Of a stretch of DNA of 59,990 nt, positions 26,340 through 35,095 are shown one piece after another. The DNA is from Bacteroidota bacterium (lineage in GTDB: Bacteria; Bacteroidota; Bacteroidia; Bacteroidales; FEN-979): assembly GCA_026391805.1 (NCBI GenBank), contig JAPLDJ010000017.1:83378-143367 (forward strand), read 5' to 3'. How positions within the stretch are numbered: the stretch's first letter is position 1; every line of letters begins with the position of its first letter. The position numbers were made by a program, and so were the translations under genes. The notes under the pieces are model-generated. The model saw only the letters and a program-made list of their open reading frames with translations. It was not told the origin of the DNA and did no database searches.

Positions 26340-26953
26340 CCGGGGAATACTCTTTCAGGGTAATTTACAACAGGCCGGACATGCTGCCAGAGCAGTTGTG
26401 ATTTTGAAAAGCTCTGGGGTAAAAGGATGCTGCCATCGTAAAATTCCTGCACATCTTCCTTTGAGGTCCTGGCAAGGGTGTCCCATTCAGGAGTTCTGGA
26501 GTAGGCGCGGAATATCAGCTCCGAACAGTAAACCGAATCTTCGTCGGGACGGAATGTGAAATTGTAAGGAAAACCCACAAATTGTTTTACATGTTCGCTG
26601 GCCGATTTCATCGATTCATGACTGCAGAACCTTGGTCGGAGGATCAGAAAATCATCCACCGTGGAAATAAATGTTTGCAACGGCTTCGTCACAACACCTT
26701 TGCTGATCGCTTCCACCACTGTGTCTTCTGAAGTTACAATGGCCGTGTGGGTCCAGTAACCGTTGATGAACAGGTTGGTCAGCTCATAATCCTTGTGTGT
26801 CAGGATGACCATGCCTGGTTTCAGGAGCGGTGTGATGGCGGCTGCATCTGCACCTGCACACTTATAAGGGCGGCCGAACCTCCAGCGGATCCTGTTTGCA
26901 AGCCTGATGAATGGGTTAAAAAGGAGGATGATGAGAAACGGAGTATGATTCAT
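26336..26953 (-). CDS. YiiX/YebB-like permuted papain-fold protein
   Basis: The 205-residue protein shows the order typical of the permuted NlpC/P60-like (DUF830) group. A strand-turn GMVILTHKD comes first, then the histidine in YWTHTAIV, an acidic VVEAISKGVV, and the cysteine in VYCSELIFRAY near residue 155. These enzymes act as amidases or thioesterases on peptidoglycan or lipids. The N-terminus (MNHTPFLIILLFNPFIRLAN) is a hydrophobic segment without a clear cleavage site, so it may stay membrane-attached. The gene is convergent with the GH3 gene and divergent from the CHU_C adhesin. Confidence 0.75.
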   Translation of the reverse strand: MNHTPFLIILLFNPFIRLANRIRWRFGRPYKCAGADAAAITPLLKPGMVILTHKDYELTNLFINGYWTHTAIVTSEDTVVEAISKGVVTKPLQTFISTVDDFLILRPRFCSHESMKSASEHVKQFVGFPYNFTFRPDEDSVYCSELIFRAYSRTPEWDTLARTSKEDVQEFYDGSILLPQSFSKSQLLWQHVRPVVNYPERVFPG

Positions 26954-26985
26954 TAGAAAGGTAAGAGTATAAAATTTACCGGGTG

Positions 26986-26993
26986 CAAAGTTA
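26986..26993 (-). promoter_or_regulatory. Promoter -7 box for the YiiX-like gene
   Basis: The minus strand reads TAACTTTG, an exact -7 consensus, 32 bases upstream of the ATG. The -33 region is not recognisable. Confidence 0.5.
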
Positions 26994-27024
26994 AGAAACT
27001 TATCTTACCTACACTGGTAGTACC

Positions 27025-27053
27025 TTGCAGTTGCTCATACTTTTGTACTTTTG
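27025..27053 (+). promoter_or_regulatory. Promoter with two abutting -7 boxes
   Basis: TACTTTTG occurs twice back to back (27038-27045 and 27046-27053). TTG at 27025-27027 lies 18 bases before the second copy. Either could set the transcript start of the adhesin gene, about 35 bases before its ATG. Confidence 0.55.
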
Positions 27054-27094
27054 TGACATAAAACAGCTACATCCGTGCAGTATTGATCCGGTTC

Positions 27095-30000
27095 ATGAGG
27101 AAAACGCTACGCTCCATTTTTACCGCCATCTTCCTTTACGGGACCATGCCACTGTTTTCTCAGAACCCGGTTGTAGCGATCAGCAGCTATTTTAATGCGG
27201 CTGATCCAAGGGATGAATGGACCGAATTGCTGGTGACATCCGACAATGTTGATATGCGGAACTGGACCCTCCAGGACAACAATTCAAACCAGACCGCCTT
27301 TCAGACGCCGATCACCTTTAACAATATCGCGCTTTGGAATAACCTGCGTGCCGGAACCGTGATCATGATCTGGCACCGGAGCATCAGTTCCCTTGGTGTG
27401 ACTTACCCTATTGATTTTTCAAAACAGGATGGATACATCGAAGTTTCCGCCAATGATCCAAATTATTTCAACGGAGGGAATTTTGGGACTTCACCTTTGT
27501 TTGCAGGGAATACACTGAACATTGCAGGTGCCGGCGACCTGCTTGAATTGCTGTATGCATCCGGAATCCATGTTCATGCCCTGGGACACAAAACTACTGT
27601 AGGCACAAGCTGGGGCCCGGTTCTGCTTCCGAAACTGAATTTCCAGGGAAGCCTGGCCAGCGGGGATGCTGTTTTCGTTTGCCCTGGGAAAATCCTGGAT
27701 CAGTATGGCACACTTGCGCCGCAGGACGGCATTATATGGGCTTCGTCAGGAAACGGAACGGCTGTAACCTTTGGGCTACCCAACACCTGCACTTCTTCCG
27801 CAACCGATAATTCGGATTTCTGGCGGGGACTGCGGCAGCCTGGCTGGCCGGCCCCGTCACTGACCGGAAGCACCAATGCCGGAAACACCCAGGTAACGCT
27901 TAACTGGGCAGCCGCTACTGATCCTTTTCCCGCCGACGTTACCCAGGGATACATGATCCTGCGCAATACCGCAAATACATTCGGAACGCCGATCGACGGA
28001 CATACTTATATCGTCGGGGATAACATCGGCGGAGCCGCTGTGATCGCCCTGATCACATCTTCGCAAACCCTTACCTATGTTGATAATATTGCTGTTCCCT
28101 GTGCCACCGGGTTGTACTACCGGGTTTATGCATACCGGTACACCACGGATGAAGGTCATGGAAACGATTACGACCTGGCCCGCGGGAAGGCGTACAATGA
28201 AACTTCTTACGGAGCCACCCAGGTAACGGCTCCATTGCCGGTAGCTCCCGTATCTGCCACCAGCGACAGGAACAACTTCTGCGCAAATGATCCGGGCAAC
28301 ATCACCCTTTCTGCCACCGGAGGAACAGGAACAACCCTTAACTGGTATACCGTAAGCTGTGGGGGAACACTCCTGGGGCCCGGCAGCGGCGCAAACAACA
28401 GCATCACGATTCCATCTCCAACAGTTACCACAACCTATTATGCACGCTGGGAAAATGCTTGCGGCAACTCAACCTGTGCCAGTGTTACCGTGACCGTCTT
28501 GCAGGATCTGCCGGTCAGCGTTATAATCACTGCAAGCCAGAACCCGGTTTGTCCAGGCACGCTGGTTACCTACACCGCTGCTCCTGTTAACCCGGGCACT
28601 GCACCGGTTTACCAGTGGAAAGTCAATGGTGTTAATGCCGGAACCAACAGTGCGACCTTTGCCTATACCCCTGTGAACGGGGATAATGTATCGGTTGTTC
28701 TGACTTCAAATGAAACCTGCACTTCGGGCAACCCGGCCACATCCAACACGATCGTTATGAATGTGACATCGCCTTTGCCGGTAAGTGTGACCATTTCTGC
28801 CGACCCCGGTGATACCGTTTGCGCAGGAACGACCGTAACCTATACCGCAACACCGGTGAACGGCGGTACTACCCCTTCCTACCAGTGGTTTCTTAACGGG
28901 ACCGTAGTCGGGGGAAACAGCCCCACCTGGTCGAATGTACCGGCAGACGGTGATGTGATCTACTGCAAGGTTACCTCCGATTTATCCTGCGCGATAAACA
29001 ATCCCGCCACTTCCAATACCGTTGTCATTTCGATCACATCAGCCCTGCCGGCGGGTGTGAGCATTGCTGCCAGCCCGGGCGACAGTGTATGCGCCGGGAC
29101 AACGGTGACCTATGCGGCAACGCCGGTGAATGGGGGAGTTACGCCTTCCTACCAATGGTTTCTCAACGGAACTTCAGTCGGGGGAAACAGCCCGTCATTT
29201 TCGAATGTACCGGTCAACGGCGACGCTGTATACTGTAAGATTACATCAAGTAATTCCTGTGCATCCAACAACCCGGCCACTTCAAATACCATTACCATTT
29301 CCATTATTGCGACATTGCCCGCTGGCGTGAATATTTCAGCCAACCCGGGTGATACTGTCTGTACAGGAACAACTGTGAACTATACCGCGATCGCAGTCAA
29401 CGGCGGCTCAACCCCGTCCTATCAATGGTTCCTGAACGGAGCACCTGTTGGTGGAAACAGCCCGGCATGGTCGAATATTCCCTCAAACGGCGATGTGATC
29501 AATTGTCAGGTTACTTCGAGTTTTTCCTGTGCCACCAATAACCCTGCAACTTCCGGCAACATCACAATTGTGATCTCTTCCGCGCTGCCGGTCAGTGTTG
29601 GAATTTCAGCCAATCCGGGAGATACAATCTGCGCTGGTACCCCGGTGACTTTTACGGCTACCTCAGTGAATGGAGGCAGTACACCCGTCTATCAGTGGTA
29701 CCTGAATGGAACCCCAACCGGAACAAATAACAAGGTTTTTACCACGACGCCTGCAAACGGAGATGCGGTTTACTGCAGGGTCACCTCAAGCCTCAGCTGT
29801 GCAACAGGCAATCCTGCCATTTCACCCGTGATCACGATCGTATATTCATCCTCACTTACGGCTACAGTGACAGTAACTGCAAATCCGACGGCTATCTGTG
29901 AAGGCTCACAGGTTACCTTTACGGCGTCGGCTACAAACCAGGGAAGCTCACCGTTGTATGAATGGCTTGTCAATGGTGCTGTGATACAACAAGGTGCTTC

Positions 30001-30625
30001 GGCTGTTTATTCGACAACTTCTTTATCGGCGGGTCAAACCGTGGCCTGCAGGCTGACTTCATCGCTGACCTGCCTCGTCGCCAACCCGGTCACCTCTCCG
30101 TCATTGACCATTCCCGTACTTCCAACGCCTGTAGTGACATTGACGGATCAACCCTATTTATGTGCCGGAGAGACATCGACACTGGATGCCGGCCGGGATT
30201 ATACCAGTTATCTCTGGCAGGACAACAGCACCGGACGCTATTTTGATGCATCCGACGCCGGCCTCTACTGGGTGACGGTGACTGATTCATTGGGTTGTAA
30301 AGCCAGCGATACAGTCCTTTTGAAAGTCTGCGATGCCAGCCTGTTTATGCCAAATGCGTTTACGCCTGACGGGGATGGGCTGAACGACGAATTCAGACCT
30401 GTATCAGAACTCGACGGGGTCAGCGCCTATTCAATGATCGTCTTTAACCGCTGGGGGCAGGAAGTTTTCAGCTCAGACGATATTCAGAAGGGCTGGAACG
30501 GCACCGTTGGCGGAAAACCGGCCGAAACTGGAACCTATGTTTATACGGTCTCCTATCAGACAACCTCCCAGGGTGTCGTCTCTCCTGCCGTTAAACTTAA
30601 AGGCACTTTCGTACTGGTCCGTTAA
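27095..30625 (+). CDS. Giant T9SS adhesin with six Ig-like repeats and CHU_C tail
   Basis: The protein has 1176 residues. I use the ATG at 27095, since the longer frame would need a TTG. A signal peptide ends in PLFSQ. An N-terminal lamin-tail-like region (DPRDEWTELLVTSDNVDMRNW) is followed by a fibronectin III-like part. Six repeats of about 90 residues run from about 472 to 1010, with the core VCAGTTVTYTATPVNGG, YQWFLNG and VYCKVTS. The last 95 residues are the type B sorting domain of gliding-associated proteins (MPNAFTPDGDGLNDEF, FNRWGQEVF, GTYVYTVSY). The likely role is surface adhesion. The stop shares TTAA with the receptor gene. Confidence 0.9.
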   Translation: MRKTLRSIFTAIFLYGTMPLFSQNPVVAISSYFNAADPRDEWTELLVTSDNVDMRNWTLQDNNSNQTAFQTPITFNNIALWNNLRAGTVIMIWHRSISSLGVTYPIDFSKQDGYIEVSANDPNYFNGGNFGTSPLFAGNTLNIAGAGDLLELLYASGIHVHALGHKTTVGTSWGPVLLPKLNFQGSLASGDAVFVCPGKILDQYGTLAPQDGIIWASSGNGTAVTFGLPNTCTSSATDNSDFWRGLRQPGWPAPSLTGSTNAGNTQVTLNWAAATDPFPADVTQGYMILRNTANTFGTPIDGHTYIVGDNIGGAAVIALITSSQTLTYVDNIAVPCATGLYYRVYAYRYTTDEGHGNDYDLARGKAYNETSYGATQVTAPLPVAPVSATSDRNNFCANDPGNITLSATGGTGTTLNWYTVSCGGTLLGPGSGANNSITIPSPTVTTTYYARWENACGNSTCASVTVTVLQDLPVSVIITASQNPVCPGTLVTYTAAPVNPGTAPVYQWKVNGVNAGTNSATFAYTPVNGDNVSVVLTSNETCTSGNPATSNTIVMNVTSPLPVSVTISADPGDTVCAGTTVTYTATPVNGGTTPSYQWFLNGTVVGGNSPTWSNVPADGDVIYCKVTSDLSCAINNPATSNTVVISITSALPAGVSIAASPGDSVCAGTTVTYAATPVNGGVTPSYQWFLNGTSVGGNSPSFSNVPVNGDAVYCKITSSNSCASNNPATSNTITISIIATLPAGVNISANPGDTVCTGTTVNYTAIAVNGGSTPSYQWFLNGAPVGGNSPAWSNIPSNGDVINCQVTSSFSCATNNPATSGNITIVISSALPVSVGISANPGDTICAGTPVTFTATSVNGGSTPVYQWYLNGTPTGTNNKVFTTTPANGDAVYCRVTSSLSCATGNPAISPVITIVYSSSLTATVTVTANPTAICEGSQVTFTASATNQGSSPLYEWLVNGAVIQQGASAVYSTTSLSAGQTVACRLTSSLTCLVANPVTSPSLTIPVLPTPVVTLTDQPYLCAGETSTLDAGRDYTSYLWQDNSTGRYFDASDAGLYWVTVTDSLGCKASDTVLLKVCDASLFMPNAFTPDGDGLNDEFRPVSELDGVSAYSMIVFNRWGQEVFSSDDIQKGWNGTVGGKPAETGTYVYTVSYQTTSQGVVSPAVKLKGTFVLVR
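28508..30121 (+). repeat. Six tandem 270-base coding repeats
   Basis: Units of about 270 bases start near 28508, 28778, 29048, 29318, 29588 and 29858. Each encodes one Ig-like domain of the CHU_C adhesin. Units two to four are the most alike and include long shared stretches, so the copy number may vary by recombination. Confidence 0.8.
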
Positions 30626-33027
30626 AATTCAACCATGATACCGATGGAAGGCAGGATCGTGCCGGTATAGTTTTCAATGTAACGCAGTTTATACCTCTCC
30701 ACACCGCCGTCATCAACATATTTGACGATCGAACCATCCTCCTGTGTGTTTACCAGGATGTCAGGCTGCTGGGCCTGGAAATTAAGCAGGTTCTGTATGT
30801 CGACATAGAGCATCAGCGACCATTTTTTAAAGTAGAAGCCTTTGTCTACGCGGAGGTCAAGCTGGTTAAAGGATTTCAACCGCAGGGTGTTGAAGCGGGA
30901 ATAATCAAGGTAGCCTCGTCCCTGGACATCCCAGGCTGCAACAATGCTCGATTTGTTTTCATCCCATGGGGTGTAGGGAGCACCGCCTGCAAACCGCCAT
31001 TTCATCCCGATCTCCCAGTTATGTTTGAATTTCCTTCCTACAGTGATGTTGAAAAGGTTCCTGTTGTCCCAGGCCGAAGGAATGTAGGTTCCGAAATAAT
31101 TGGTGAATTCGCTTCTGACATAGGTGTATGAAAGGATGATGTTGAATCCGAAAAGATCCGCATTCCTGTAAAGCACCTCAACACCATAGGATCTTCCTTT
31201 GGAAACAGGCAAAAGAGGCTCATCACCCACCACCGTATAATCGGCACCCTTGCTTGCGAGCGAAACTGAATCCCTGACGGAGAACGGATAATGGTTGTAG
31301 ATTTTGTAAAATCCTTCGACCGAAAATTTGGAACGCTGGCCGGGCAGAAACTCAAATCCAAGAACAAAATGATCACTGGAAATATACCGGATGCCGAGTG
31401 AATCATTCACAAGCGTTCCATAGTTGTTCCGGTAGCCGAGGGAGGTGTAGGCCGGCAGCTGGTAATAGCGGCCGGTGTTAAAATTCAGGAAGAATTTGTC
31501 TGTGATCCCGTACGAAGCGGAAAACCTTGGCGAAAACTGCTTCAGCATGTTCGACATGGTTTTCGAATAGTTGTTGGCATCCATCCTGATCCCAAGGGTT
31601 AATAAAAGCTTATCCCTGAAAAAAGACCTGCTGGCCTGGCCGAAAATATTCCAGGAAAAGAGACTGAGATAAGAATTATAATCCAGCGGTTTCACTTCAT
31701 TCCCGACGAAAAACTGCTGGTAGGTCTTGTTGTTGTATTCGGCGTACTGCAGCCCGGCGCCGTAGGATATCCTTGTTTTGACCAGGTCGGTCAACCCTTC
31801 GTAGCGGAATTTATTCTCGCTTTCCTGCGATTTATAATTCAGCAGAAGGCTGTCGGGAACCTCATAGTTGTTCCGGTATTTGTATTGTTCGTTGTTCAGC
31901 ATGTTCCGGCTGAAAACCCAGGTTCCGTTCCCTTTGTCACGGAAATGTTTATACACGATTCCGAATGTATAGCTCCACTGGCTGCTGGCCGGCAGCGACT
32001 GCAGGAGGTATTTCTGGAAATCATCCGGATTGCTGATGCCCGTGTTCAGCTTGTTCTTGTCCAGCGACCCGATGGAAATGACCGAAAGCTGGTTTCGTTG
32101 CCCGAAGTTGATTTTATACTTGAACTGGTAATCGTTGTATGTAGGCAGAAACGGCAATCCCAGTGCCGAAAAAAGGAACTGAAGGTACGATCTGCGGTAA
32201 GAAAAAAGGAAAGTGGAATTTTTTGTAACCGGCCCGTTGATGGCAAGTGCAAGATCGCTGGAACCCAGCGACACACGGCCGCTGAACTTGTCCTTGTTCC
32301 CATCAATCTGGGTGAATTCCAGCACCGAGCTGAGGGCATTTCCGCGTTTTGCCGGGAAAGCTCCCGCAAGGAATTCGACTTCACGGATAAAATCCACATT
32401 GATGATCCCCACCGGACCACCGGAAGCGCCTTGTGTGGCGAAATGGTTCAGGTTCGGGATCTCCACATCATCGAGGTAAAACCGGTTCTCACTCGGACCT
32501 CCTCCGCGGACGATCACATCATTGCGATAAGAAACGCCGGTTGCAACACCGGGCAGAGACTGGATTACCTTTGAAATGTCGCGGTTCGATCCCGGGCTGC
32601 GCTCGATCTCCTGGATGGTCAGCCGCTGCATGGAAACCGGGCTCTCTTCCTTCCGGGTAAATTCGGAAGGCTTGATCTCGACTGCATTCAATGTCACCGC
32701 GGTCTCATCCATCGGGATTTCCACAAAAACCGCATTGGAATTGGTGACAAGGAAATCTTCCGAGATGTATTTCTGAAAACCCACGGCAGACGCAACGAGC
32801 CTTACATACCCCGGGGCGACGTTCGTGAGCGTGAAATTTCCGTCCAAGTCGCTGGAAGTGCCTTTTTGCGGATTGTTTTCAAGGATGATGTTGGTATAGG
32901 GCAACGGTTCATTGTTCTTGTGATTGAACACCCGCCCCTTGATAATACCAGACTGAGAATAGCCAACTGCAGGTAATGAACAAATCAGAAGATAAACAGG
33001 GAGTATGGATAGAAATGTAATTTTCAT
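30622..33027 (-). CDS. TonB-dependent outer-membrane receptor
   Basis: The 801-residue receptor has a signal peptide (1-24). A carboxypeptidase-regulatory-like domain (about 27-107, IIKGRVFNHKNNEPLPYTNI) is followed by a plug (about 125-235, with DVIVRGGGPSENRFYLDDVEI). A beta-barrel ends in the aromatic terminus VEF typical of outer-membrane proteins. There is no STN domain, so sigma/anti-sigma signalling is unlikely. No SusD partner lies next to it. That points to uptake of something other than a Sus-type glycan, but the ligand is unknown. Confidence 0.9.
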   Translation of the reverse strand: MKITFLSILPVYLLICSLPAVGYSQSGIIKGRVFNHKNNEPLPYTNIILENNPQKGTSSDLDGNFTLTNVAPGYVRLVASAVGFQKYISEDFLVTNSNAVFVEIPMDETAVTLNAVEIKPSEFTRKEESPVSMQRLTIQEIERSPGSNRDISKVIQSLPGVATGVSYRNDVIVRGGGPSENRFYLDDVEIPNLNHFATQGASGGPVGIINVDFIREVEFLAGAFPAKRGNALSSVLEFTQIDGNKDKFSGRVSLGSSDLALAINGPVTKNSTFLFSYRRSYLQFLFSALGLPFLPTYNDYQFKYKINFGQRNQLSVISIGSLDKNKLNTGISNPDDFQKYLLQSLPASSQWSYTFGIVYKHFRDKGNGTWVFSRNMLNNEQYKYRNNYEVPDSLLLNYKSQESENKFRYEGLTDLVKTRISYGAGLQYAEYNNKTYQQFFVGNEVKPLDYNSYLSLFSWNIFGQASRSFFRDKLLLTLGIRMDANNYSKTMSNMLKQFSPRFSASYGITDKFFLNFNTGRYYQLPAYTSLGYRNNYGTLVNDSLGIRYISSDHFVLGFEFLPGQRSKFSVEGFYKIYNHYPFSVRDSVSLASKGADYTVVGDEPLLPVSKGRSYGVEVLYRNADLFGFNIILSYTYVRSEFTNYFGTYIPSAWDNRNLFNITVGRKFKHNWEIGMKWRFAGGAPYTPWDENKSSIVAAWDVQGRGYLDYSRFNTLRLKSFNQLDLRVDKGFYFKKWSLMLYVDIQNLLNFQAQQPDILVNTQEDGSIVKYVDDGGVERYKLRYIENYTGTILPSIGIMVEF

Positions 33028-33304
33028 GATTTTCAGAAAGAATTTTTATATTTTATCTGGACTTATTAAATGAGAAGACGAAATTAGGGAAAATTTATTA
33101 CATGGGATGAAAAATCCCGGAAGGAGAGAATTGTAAAACATGATCTGCTTCGACAGAAGTGCCATTCGGAAGATCAGAATCCCAAAGGGGGATCATCCAA
33201 ATAAACATTCATCTGAAAGACTATGAAAACGCCTTCCATGGAAGTTCTGGCCCTGCTCCTGCAACGCAATCCTGCCTCAGTTGTGCCGGGCCATTAATAT
33301 GTTT

Positions 33305-34129
33305 TCAGTCTTTATCGTGATGCCCCAGCCTGAAGATATAACTTATGGATACACCCAGCGTGCTGTTGCATTGGTCATAATATGGTTTATCCAAAGCATC
33401 CTCAAACAACTTTTTTTGATCTGATGTCGGATTATCTATCCCGATAAATCCGCGAGAATAACGAATATCCAGAACGAGATCACCAGGTCCCAGTTTAACA
33501 CCAGGCTGAATCCCAACTACAAATCCAACATCAAGACTATTGGCCTTTACAAACCCCTGGTCTTCTTCAGGATCACCGATACCCTTCGGCCCACCTATGG
33601 TATTTTGATTATCCGACTTTTCGCCCGACCCGAATTCAATATCATAGGTCTTTTTCAGAACATTATCTTCATACGTTTTCAGAGTGCCATTCACGGCATA
33701 ACCAACATAGGGCCCAACAATTGCATGGATTCTGAATATTTTGGAAGCAAATCCGGCTTTCAGCATGATTGGAAGGGTAAGATAATTCAGGTTGTATTTC
33801 CCTTTAATCACCACAGAATGGCCTGCATCGTTTTCACCGTCAAATTTTATTCCCATACCCTTCTGTTCATAGTTTATTTCGATTTCCATACCAATATACT
33901 TACTGAACATCGGGTTAATGACTAAACCTGCCTGAATCCCGACTTTAAAGGGATTGAGCACATTAATATCCTCAGGAGCAAAATCAGAAACATATTTGTC
34001 CCAATTCGTAAGTTTACTGAAATTTGAACCAACTCTTACACCCAGACCAAACCCCTGGCCGATAGAAGTGGTTGAAAACATCACCAGGAGGGATGTCAGC
34101 AATGTCCAAAGTAGATTTTTCGTTTTCAT
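33305..34129 (-). CDS. Outer-membrane beta-barrel protein (PorT-like family)
   Basis: The 274-residue protein has a signal peptide (MKTKNLLWTLLTS to SIGQ), then alternating amphipathic strands: FGLGVRVGSNFSKL, VGIQAGLVINP, MEIEINYEQKGMGI, YLTLPIMLKAGF, HAIVGPYVGYAVNG, VGFVVGIQPGVKLG, STLGVSISYIF. This is the layout of the small outer-membrane barrel family common in Bacteroidota. The ATG at 34129 was chosen over a frame starting at 34192 because it begins the signal peptide. The function is unknown. Confidence 0.8.
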   Translation of the reverse strand: MKTKNLLWTLLTSLLVMFSTTSIGQGFGLGVRVGSNFSKLTNWDKYVSDFAPEDINVLNPFKVGIQAGLVINPMFSKYIGMEIEINYEQKGMGIKFDGENDAGHSVVIKGKYNLNYLTLPIMLKAGFASKIFRIHAIVGPYVGYAVNGTLKTYEDNVLKKTYDIEFGSGEKSDNQNTIGGPKGIGDPEEDQGFVKANSLDVGFVVGIQPGVKLGPGDLVLDIRYSRGFIGIDNPTSDQKKLFEDALDKPYYDQCNSTLGVSISYIFRLGHHDKD

Positions 34130-34523
34130 GGTTTTGGATTTTAGTGAATAATCTGAAAAAGTGCAGTATTTAAGTGAATTTAAATTGTCCATAAAAAGAA
34201 AAGCGCTTTTTGTCCGATTGATAGTTTATGACATGACGGGAATATTAAAAATAACATATGCAGCGCATAAATATAATAAGAAAAATGAAATTAATTCAAT
34301 TCACGAAATTTTTTTCTATTTATTCATTTTTAACCTGTCAAATTCAAAACTATCGCGCGTCAAAATGACCCCCTTTCCGGATGATCATGGCCTTTTACCT
34401 GATGTATTAAAATATTTTATCTTTGCCGGAGTAAAGAAATCATCAGCCCGGCCTTTCTGTGGTTGATTTTCTTCTTTTTAATGATTGCAGATTTTTTGGG
34501 GACCTGAAATCAAATACCATCGC
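34130..34523. other. AT-rich divergent intergenic region
   Basis: These 394 bases lie between the beta-barrel gene and the PepSY-like gene. I see one recognisable element, a + strand -7 box at 34418-34425. The rest is AT-rich, with no convincing gene, hairpin or repeat. Confidence 0.6.
34418..34425 (+). promoter_or_regulatory. Promoter -7 box for the PepSY-like gene
   Basis: TATCTTTG is an exact TAnnTTTG match, with TTTT 21 bases upstream at 34393-34396. The leader would be about 92 bases. Confidence 0.5.
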
Positions 34524-34994
34524 ATGAAAAAAATATTCCTGATGCTGTCGGCATCTGTTCTTTTAACAATAATGGCGTTCCCGCAGGAGATCGCCCCGGC
34601 TAAGGTTCCGGGTCCTGTCAAACAGGCCTTTTCAAAACAATTTCCTGCCGCAAAGAATATCAGTTACGAAAAACTGGACCAATACTACCAGGCAGGATTT
34701 CTGCAGGATGGAAAACAGTGGTTTGCGATTTATGATGCTGCCGGGAAACTGCAGGAAACACAAAAGACGATAAATCCCTCTGCTCTTCCGAAAGAAATTA
34801 CCGCTTCTGTCAACAAGAACTTTAAGGGTTATACCGTCGTTACAGCCGTTAAGCGGGAAGCATCCGATAAAGCAGTTTGTTACGAAATGGATCTCATGAA
34901 AGACCAGGCAGGATATCAGGTCCGTTTTTCGGATAAGGGGGAAATCATGATGAAGGTCCCGCGGAAAGTGGAGTTAAAAGTGATCACAAAGTAA
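34524..34994 (+). CDS. Exported PepSY-like protein
   Basis: The 156-residue protein has a signal peptide (MKKIFLMLSASVLLTIMAFPQ). Two beta-lactamase-inhibitor-like/PepSY-like units follow: VKQAFSKQFPAAKNISYEK...YQAGFLQDGKQWFAIYDAAGKL, then KEITASVNKNFKGYTVV...CYEMDLM...YQVRFSDKGEIM. Such proteins are common periplasmic products in Bacteroidota, and their ligand is unknown. A two-way terminator follows 43 bases after the stop. Confidence 0.8.
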   Translation: MKKIFLMLSASVLLTIMAFPQEIAPAKVPGPVKQAFSKQFPAAKNISYEKLDQYYQAGFLQDGKQWFAIYDAAGKLQETQKTINPSALPKEITASVNKNFKGYTVVTAVKREASDKAVCYEMDLMKDQAGYQVRFSDKGEIMMKVPRKVELKVITK

Positions 34995-35037
34995 AAATTG
35001 TCAGGAAACCGGGTTTATTGATAAGGTCTCCAAACAG

Positions 35038-35073
35038 AAAAAACCTGCCAGGATATCCCTCGCAGGCTTTTTT
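35038..35073. terminator. Bidirectional terminator
   Basis: AAAAAACCTGC, a 13-base loop, then GCAGG-C-TTTTTT. The A and T flanks give a T tract on both strands. It serves the PepSY-like gene from the left and the convergent repeat-protein gene from the right. Confidence 0.8.
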
Positions 35074-35095
35074 GCTGGTTTTTCTTCTTCACAAA

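Noticed and set aside
28508-30121. Possible mobile or recently inserted repeat block
   Set aside because: The 270-base periodicity is protein-domain duplication inside one adhesin gene, ordinary for T9SS adhesins.
31885-32574. A 229-codon plus-strand open frame inside the receptor gene
   Set aside because: Antisense to the TonB-dependent receptor plug and barrel region; no domain pattern, no promoter.
33028-33304. Possible regulatory RNA or gene in the 277-base gap before the receptor gene
   Set aside because: Only short palindromes (such as CTTCCATGGAAG) and a weak -7-like TAATTTCG on the minus strand were seen; nothing supports a gene.
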